This document shows positions 59,764 through 64,000 of a DNA stretch of 64,000 nucleotides, piece after piece. Below the pieces are notes generated by a model that did no database searches, was not told the origin of the DNA, and worked only from the letters and a program-made list of their open reading frames with translations. A program made the position numbers and the translations under genes. Within the stretch, counting starts at the first letter, position 1; every line of letters starts with the position of its first letter. The stretch lies in contig CP138906.1 in NCBI GenBank assembly GCA_033977085.1, positions 3,100,001-3,164,000 of the forward strand, in the 5' to 3' direction. Source of the stretch: Apirhabdus apintestini. GTDB taxonomy: Bacteria; Pseudomonadota; Gammaproteobacteria; Enterobacterales; Enterobacteriaceae.

Positions 59764-59779
59764 TTGCATGCGTATGCAA
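59764..59779. promoter_or_regulatory. Predicted LacI-type operator O1
   Basis: TTGCATGCGTATGCAA is a 16-bp near-perfect palindrome with a central CG (14 of 16 positions), the usual form of a LacI/GalR operator. It lies 125 bp upstream of the regulator start, in the 344-bp divergent spacer. Confidence 0.65.
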
Positions 59780-59851
59780 CTCCCTGCAGTGAATTTTTTA
59801 CACCAATGCAAAGTTACTTTACAAACCGGAAACTTTTTCATAACTTCAAAT

Positions 59852-59867
59852 TTGAATACGTATGCAT
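59852..59867. promoter_or_regulatory. Predicted LacI-type operator O2
   Basis: TTGAATACGTATGCAT matches O1 in both half-sites (core ATACGTAT, right half TATGCA), with centres 88 bp apart. It lies 117 bp upstream of the MFS start. Two sites at this distance would permit repression by looping. Confidence 0.6.
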
Positions 59868-59983
59868 GTCAACATAACAAGCGCCAATACGACCGGCTCG
59901 ATTGAGCAGTATTCAAGGGAATGTACCGGTAACCGCCGCACGTGATTGGTTATAACTCACGCGAAATTAAGAGGTTTGCCACT

Positions 59984-61220
59984 ATGTTCCGTGCCTTATT
60001 TCAGCGCCCCGAAGCCAGGCTTTTTTCGTTATCAGTGTGCTGTTTTTTATCTGTATTCACAGCATTGACGCCTTCCTTGCTCCGATGATGATAGAGCAGG
60101 GCATTCAGCCACAAGTGATGGGGCTGATAATGGGCGCTAGCGGTCTTGCCACGCTGCTGGTACGCTTCCCACTCGGCATCATTTCTGATGTGGTAAAAAG
60201 TCGTAAAATTTTCATTCAAATCAGCCCTTTACTGCCGATAATTTCCTGGCCACTGGCCTGGCTTGAGCCTAACGCCCTGACGCTGTATCTGGCGAAAGCC
60301 GCAGACGGCGTTACCGCCGCAACCTGGGTGTTATACAACGTACTTTTCATTCGTTATTTCCCGCGCGATGAGGCGCCCGCCGCCGTCGCACTGCTGGCGC
60401 TGGCCGGCCCGATTGGCGTTTTTGTCGGCAATTGCGTCGGCGGGATATTAATTCACTATTTTGCGAACAACATCGCATTTTTCGTTTCTTGTATCTCCGC
60501 GCTATTGGCACTGATACTCACCACCCGCATTCAGGATGTGCACGACGCGGTGCAGGCGCCGTCGCTCAAGGCCTGTCTGACCGGAGCGCGCCGCCAGCTC
60601 GCGGATCGTTCCATTTGGTTTATCGGGCTGCTGGCCACCGTGGTGATATTAGTGCCGTTTGCCACCGGGATACGCTGACGCCGATTTACGCGGAACATCT
60701 CGGTGCCAAAGCCGGTATTTTGACGCTGCTGAGTAACCTGCATCTTATCTTTTATGCGCTGGCCATCGCCCTGTGCAGCACGGTGTTTTATAAACGGCTG
60801 GGGCTGGCAAAAACCGCGATTCTGGGGATTTTGCTGCAGGTTATCTCAACGCTCGGCATGCCGTTTACCCACAATCTTTATTTGATTTGCCTGCTTCAGT
60901 CCCTCGCCGGCTTTTCTTTCGGAATGGCGTTCGCGGTGTTTATGTCGCTGAGTATCGTCAATACCGTGCCGCACGAGCAATCCACGCGCATGGGGTTATT
61001 CCAGACTATTTATTCCTGCGGCATGTTTATCGGGCCGGTCATTATTGGCGTCATGCTGCAGCACATTAATTTATCGTCCGGCTACTTCCTGATTGCCGCG
61101 CTATCGCTGCTTTCCGCGCTGGCCACGCCGCTGGCTATCCGCTGGGTCGGGCAGCGGCGGGCCTACGGGCAAACTCCCGCCCGCTCGGCTCCCGCTTTAG
61201 CACCGGCGCGAAATCGTTAA
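59984..61220 (+). CDS. MFS transporter
   Basis: About 412 residues with 12 predicted membrane helices (first VISVLFFICIHSIDAFLAPM; the loop 2-3 motif LGIISDVVKSRK corresponds to the MFS G-x3-D-x-x-G/R-R/K-x-R/K signature). It probably imports the substrate of the adjoining dehydrogenases. Start ATG 59984 follows AAGAGGTTTGCCACT. The frame breaks at the T6 run near 60018 (true reading RLFFVISVLFF) and at CC near 60680 (VPFATRDTLTPIYAEHL). A GC-rich hairpin (CCCCGC/GCGGGG) lies between it and the next gene. Confidence 0.88.
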
Positions 61221-61229
61221 TCCAGGCCG

Positions 61230-61250
61230 CACCCCGCTGCGGCGGGGCTA
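61230..61250 (+). other. Intercistronic GC-rich hairpin
   Basis: CCCCGC-TGCG-GCGGGG between the MFS and HpsN-like genes, with no T-run. It may stabilise or partly terminate transcription between a low-level transporter and a high-level enzyme gene. Confidence 0.4.
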
Positions 61251-61286
61251 ACGCTGACTTCTCACCTACCAGTACAAGGATAATTT

Positions 61287-62621
61287 ATGGCTCGCTACCT
61301 AAAAACCAGTAAACCGGCCGCCGAGCGCCAGCAGGCGAACAGGCAAATCAGAGATACCGTAGAGCACATCCTTGCCGACATTGAAGCGCGCGGAAATCAG
61401 GCTATTCGGGATCTGTCGATTAAGTTCGACAATTATGACCGCGACGACTACCGGTTATCGAATGCGGAAATCGATCGCTGCATTAACCAATTAAGCCGCC
61501 AGGATATCCGCGATATCGAATTCGCCCAAAGCCAGGTGTTTAACTTTGCCAGCGAACAGAAAAAATGTTTACGCGATCTGGAAGTAGAAACCCGGCCCGG
61601 AGTTATTCTCGGCCATAAAAATATCCCAATTAACGCCGTGGGCTGCTATGTCCCCGGCGGCAAATATCCGCTGCTCGCCTCGGCGCACATGTCTATTATT
61701 ACCGCCAACGTAGCGGGCTGTGCGCGCATTATTAGCTGCGCACCACCGTTTAACGGCGCGCCTGCACCGGCGATTGTGGCGGCGCAAAAAATGGCGGGTG
61801 CCACCGAAATCTACGCGCTGGGCGGTATTCAGGCTATTGGCGCCATGGCGCTGGGCACGGACTCAATGGCACCGGTGGATATGCTGGTCGGGCCGGGCAA
61901 CGCCTTTGTCGCCGAAGCTAAACGCCGGCTCTTTGGCCGCGTGGGTATCGACCTGTTTGCCGGGCCGACTGAAACGCTGATCGTCGCCGACGAAACCGTC
62001 GATGCGGAAATGTGCGCTACCGATCTGCTAGGCCAGGCGGAACACGGCGTCACGACGCCCGCCATTCTGCTGACTAATTCTGAGGCACTGGCCCGGGAAA
62101 CTCTGCAGGAAGTCGAGCGCCTGCTGACGGTGCTACCTACTGCGGATATCCCCCGCCAGTCGTGGCGCGATTACGGCGAAGTGATTATGTGCGACAGCTA
62201 TGAAGAGATGCTACAGGAAGCCGATCGTATCGCCTCTGAGCACGTGCAGGTGATGACCTCGCGCGATGACTGGTTCCTTGAGCGCATGACCAACTACGGC
62301 GCGCTGTTCCTCGGCCCGCGCACCAACGTAGCCTATGGCGATAAAGTCATCGGCACGAATCACACGCTGCCGACGCAAAAAGCGGCGCGCTACACCGGCG
62401 GCCTGTGGGTCGGGAAGTTCATGAAGACCTGTACCTGGCAAAAAGTGCTTAGCGATGAAGCAACCACGGAAATCGGGAGCTACTGCTCGCGGCTGGCGCA
62501 TCTGGAAGGGTTTGTCGGGCACGCTGAGCAGGCAAACATCCGCGTGCGCCGCTACGGCCAGACCGATGTCCCTTACGCAACGCCGGTAAGCGCGACGCCC
62601 GAAGAAAAGGCCGATGTATGA
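61287..62621 (+). CDS. HisD-superfamily dehydrogenase, HpsN-like (copy B)
   Basis: A 444-residue protein with an intact frame. GVILGHKNIPINAVGCYVPG, GGKYPLLASAHMSIITANVA, LGGIQAIGAMALGTDSMAPV, DMLVGPGNAFVAEAKRRLFG and VIGTNHTLPTQKAARYTGG follow the order of HisD/HpsN enzymes, with GQAEHG and EHVQVM blocks for zinc and substrate. The conserved shape around YGDKVIGTNH and GGLWVGKFMKTCTWQ resembles HpsN (sulfopropanediol dehydrogenase) more than biosynthetic HisD. The predicted reaction is NAD-dependent oxidation of an alcohol to an acid. Start ATG 61287 follows ACAAGGATAATTT. It overlaps the SDR gene by ATGA. Confidence 0.88.
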   Translation: MARYLKTSKPAAERQQANRQIRDTVEHILADIEARGNQAIRDLSIKFDNYDRDDYRLSNAEIDRCINQLSRQDIRDIEFAQSQVFNFASEQKKCLRDLEVETRPGVILGHKNIPINAVGCYVPGGKYPLLASAHMSIITANVAGCARIISCAPPFNGAPAPAIVAAQKMAGATEIYALGGIQAIGAMALGTDSMAPVDMLVGPGNAFVAEAKRRLFGRVGIDLFAGPTETLIVADETVDAEMCATDLLGQAEHGVTTPAILLTNSEALARETLQEVERLLTVLPTADIPRQSWRDYGEVIMCDSYEEMLQEADRIASEHVQVMTSRDDWFLERMTNYGALFLGPRTNVAYGDKVIGTNHTLPTQKAARYTGGLWVGKFMKTCTWQKVLSDEATTEIGSYCSRLAHLEGFVGHAEQANIRVRRYGQTDVPYATPVSATPEEKADV

Positions 62622-63382
62622 CGCTGCCGCAAACCCCTTCTTTTATGTTAACCGGCCAGCGCGCGCTGGTGACCGGCGGCTCGAAAGGCATTGGCTTCGC
62701 CATCGCCGTGGCGCTGGCGCGCGCCGGGGCTGAGGTGTGGATTATCGCCCGGCGTGAAGAGGCGCTGCGCGACGCCGCGGCGCTTGCCGATGGAGAAGGG
62801 CTAAAGCTTCATCCCGTCGCTCTTGATATTACCGACTCCGTACAAATGGCGCAGGCGCTGCGCGCGCTGCCCGCCTTTAATGTACTGGTCAATAGCGCCG
62901 GGCTGGCCCGCCACCAGCCGTTTCTGGAGGTCAGCGAAGAGAATTATAACGCGGCGATGGCGCTGAACGTGCGCGCAACGTTCTTTGTTAGCCAGCAGGT
63001 GGCGCGCCGCATGCGCGAAGACGGAATTGCCGGTTCTATTATTCACGTGTCGTCACAAATGGGGCACGTTGGCGGCCCTCAGCGCAGCGTGTACTGCGCG
63101 TCTAAGTTCGCACTGGAAGGATTAACCCGCGCCATGGCGCTGGAATTGGGCGCTGATGGCATCCGGGTTAACACGCTGTGCCCTACGTTTATAGAAACGG
63201 AGCTATCCCGCGAGGCGCTGCGCGAGCCGGAGTTCCACCGCTATGTACTGGACAACATTAAGCTCGGCCGCCTCGGCAAGCTCGAAGATGTAATGGGCCC
63301 GGCGGTATTTCTCGCCTCGAAGGCCTCCGCCATGGTGACCGGCACCTCGCTGCTGGTTGACGGCGGCTGGACGGCGACGTAA
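62618..63382 (+). CDS. Short-chain dehydrogenase/reductase (SDR)
   Basis: A 254-residue classical SDR. The cofactor motif TGGSKGIGFAIA is at the N-terminus and NSAG in LVNSAGLARHQP follows. The catalytic Ser is in IIHVSSQMGHVGGPQ and the YxxxK in SVYCASKFALEG. It ends VTGTSLLVDGGWTAT. It oxidises or reduces a hydroxyl/keto group with NAD(P). Its position after an HpsN-like gene resembles hpsO/hpsP beside hpsN, where the SDR epimerises or pre-oxidises the diol. The frame is intact. Confidence 0.93.
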   Translation: MTLPQTPSFMLTGQRALVTGGSKGIGFAIAVALARAGAEVWIIARREEALRDAAALADGEGLKLHPVALDITDSVQMAQALRALPAFNVLVNSAGLARHQPFLEVSEENYNAAMALNVRATFFVSQQVARRMREDGIAGSIIHVSSQMGHVGGPQRSVYCASKFALEGLTRAMALELGADGIRVNTLCPTFIETELSREALREPEFHRYVLDNIKLGRLGKLEDVMGPAVFLASKASAMVTGTSLLVDGGWTAT

Positions 63383-63390
63383 GGAAAAAG

Positions 63391-63468
63391 ATGACAAGCT
63401 TCCTGCGGCTCTATTATCACCGCCCTTCAGTAGCGGCTTCGCCACGCGCGACAAGAGGTGCGCTATGA
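63391..63468 (+). CDS. Possible 25-residue small ORF
   Basis: ATG 63391 follows a good ribosome binding site (TAAGGAAAAAG) 8 bp after the SDR stop. It encodes MTSFLRLYYHRPSVAASPRA and a few more residues and ends in ATGA overlapping the next gene. Coupling at both ends suggests translation of a leader or coupling peptide. It could also be a chance frame or a gene fragment broken by an indel. Confidence 0.3.
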   Translation: MTSFLRLYYHRPSVAASPRATRGAL

Positions 63469-64000
63469 CGCGACTTCCCTTGCTGGACAATACCGACATC
63501 CCGCTGGTACTGCTGGGCGGCACCCTGTGCGACGCCGCGCTGTGGCAGCCGGTACTGCAGCGCCTGAACCTGACGGCAACGATGTGCATTACTCCATGCG
63601 GTGCGGATTCCGCGCCGGAAACGGCTCAACGGTTATTACGCGCCCTGCCACCCCGCTTCCGGCTGGCGGGATTTTCACTGGGAGCCATCGTGGCGCTACA
63701 AATGGTCGCCGATGCCCCTCAGCGACTCGACGGCGTCGCGCTACTGTCGGTGAACCCGCTGGCAGACGCGCCTGAAAATGCCGATTCCCGCCGGGAAGCG
63801 GTACGTCAGGCACAGGCGCAGGGGATCGGCGCGTGGCTCACCCACCACTTATGGCCGCGCTACGTTGCCCCGCACCGGCTGGATAACGCGTCCCTGCATC
63901 ACACTATTATCAGTATGGCGCAGAACTTCACGCCCGAGGCCTTTGCCCGGCAAACCGAGATTGCGATTACCCGCCGCGACAACCGCGCCGCGCTGGCATC
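63465..64000 (+). CDS. Alpha/beta hydrolase, 3' truncated by window end
   Basis: The first 178 codons of an alpha/beta-hydrolase-fold protein. LVLLGGTLCDAALWQPVLQR supplies the oxyanion region, and GFSLGAIVALQMVADAP is the nucleophile elbow with Ser (G-x-S-x-G). The acid and His lie beyond the edge. It is co-oriented and coupled with the SDR and HpsN-like genes. It may hydrolyse an ester or lactone formed in the pathway. No frame break is seen. Confidence 0.85.
   Translation, partial: MTRLPLLDNTDIPLVLLGGTLCDAALWQPVLQRLNLTATMCITPCGADSAPETAQRLLRALPPRFRLAGFSLGAIVALQMVADAPQRLDGVALLSVNPLADAPENADSRREAVRQAQAQGIGAWLTHHLWPRYVAPHRLDNASLHHTIISMAQNFTPEAFARQTEIAITRRDNRAALA

Noticed and set aside
54778..62621. 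Histidine biosynthesis genes
   Set aside because: The two HisD-like enzymes lack any other his gene nearby and resemble the catabolic HpsN clade, with a transporter and LacI regulator.

Overview
The window looks like accessory DNA from an enterobacterium (Salmonella/Citrobacter/Escherichia-like). The grounds are the fimbrial families, a complete type VI secretion (T6SS) cluster and three IS21-family elements closely resembling IS100/IS100kyp. I cannot name the species. Both ends cut through genes.

Layout. 1-2467: a truncated CBS/DUF294 signalling protein followed by a DnaQ-like exonuclease. 2464-7636 (minus): an archaic Csu-type chaperone-usher operon (two spore-coat-U pilins, chaperone, usher, tip adhesin). 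8436-10828: an unrecognised gene split by IS copy 1. 11281-12748: catalase with a terminator. 13658-17214 (minus): a LuxR-type regulator followed by an autotransporter. 17936-54176: a T6SS cluster with all 13 core genes. Its left arm is on minus (tssH, a four-gene fimbrial operon, tssB, tssC, hcp, tssJ, tssK, tssL, tssM, an unknown gene, vgrG, PAAR, tagK-like, tagJ, tssE). Its right arm is on plus (tssF, tssG, tssA, a fimbrial adhesin, a GlcNAc-type glycosyltransferase, an OmpA/DotU-like protein, an EagR/DUF1795 chaperone). IS copies 2 and 3 interrupt tssM and the OmpA/DotU-like gene. 54080-54779: four tandem copies of a 175-bp unit carrying the 3' end of the EagR gene. 54778-64000: a divergent catabolic locus. 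On minus are a LacI regulator, two double-NTF2/SnoaL-like proteins and a HisD/HpsN-like dehydrogenase; on plus are an MFS transporter, a second HpsN-like dehydrogenase, an SDR and an alpha/beta hydrolase.

How the parts may work together. The fimbrial pilin, chaperone, usher and minor-subunit genes sit inside the T6SS minus arm, while a matching two-domain adhesin sits in the plus arm, so the cluster may make a pilus and a contractile injector together. The VgrG ends in about 20 Thr-Glu-Thr-Pro repeats, and the same cluster encodes a Skp1-GlcNAc-transferase-like glycosyltransferase. A glycosylated spike tail is the most interesting untested idea here. The catabolic divergon looks like uptake and two-step oxidation of a small hydroxylated (possibly sulfonated) compound under LacI control, with two matching palindromes in the divergent promoter region.

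Caveat. More than 50 single-base breaks, nearly all losses of one base in a homopolymer, interrupt otherwise clean reading frames. The three nearly identical IS copies differ from one another by the same kind of indel. Most frameshifts are therefore probably sequencing errors. I give whole-gene coordinates across them and reserve 'pseudogene' for IS-split genes.
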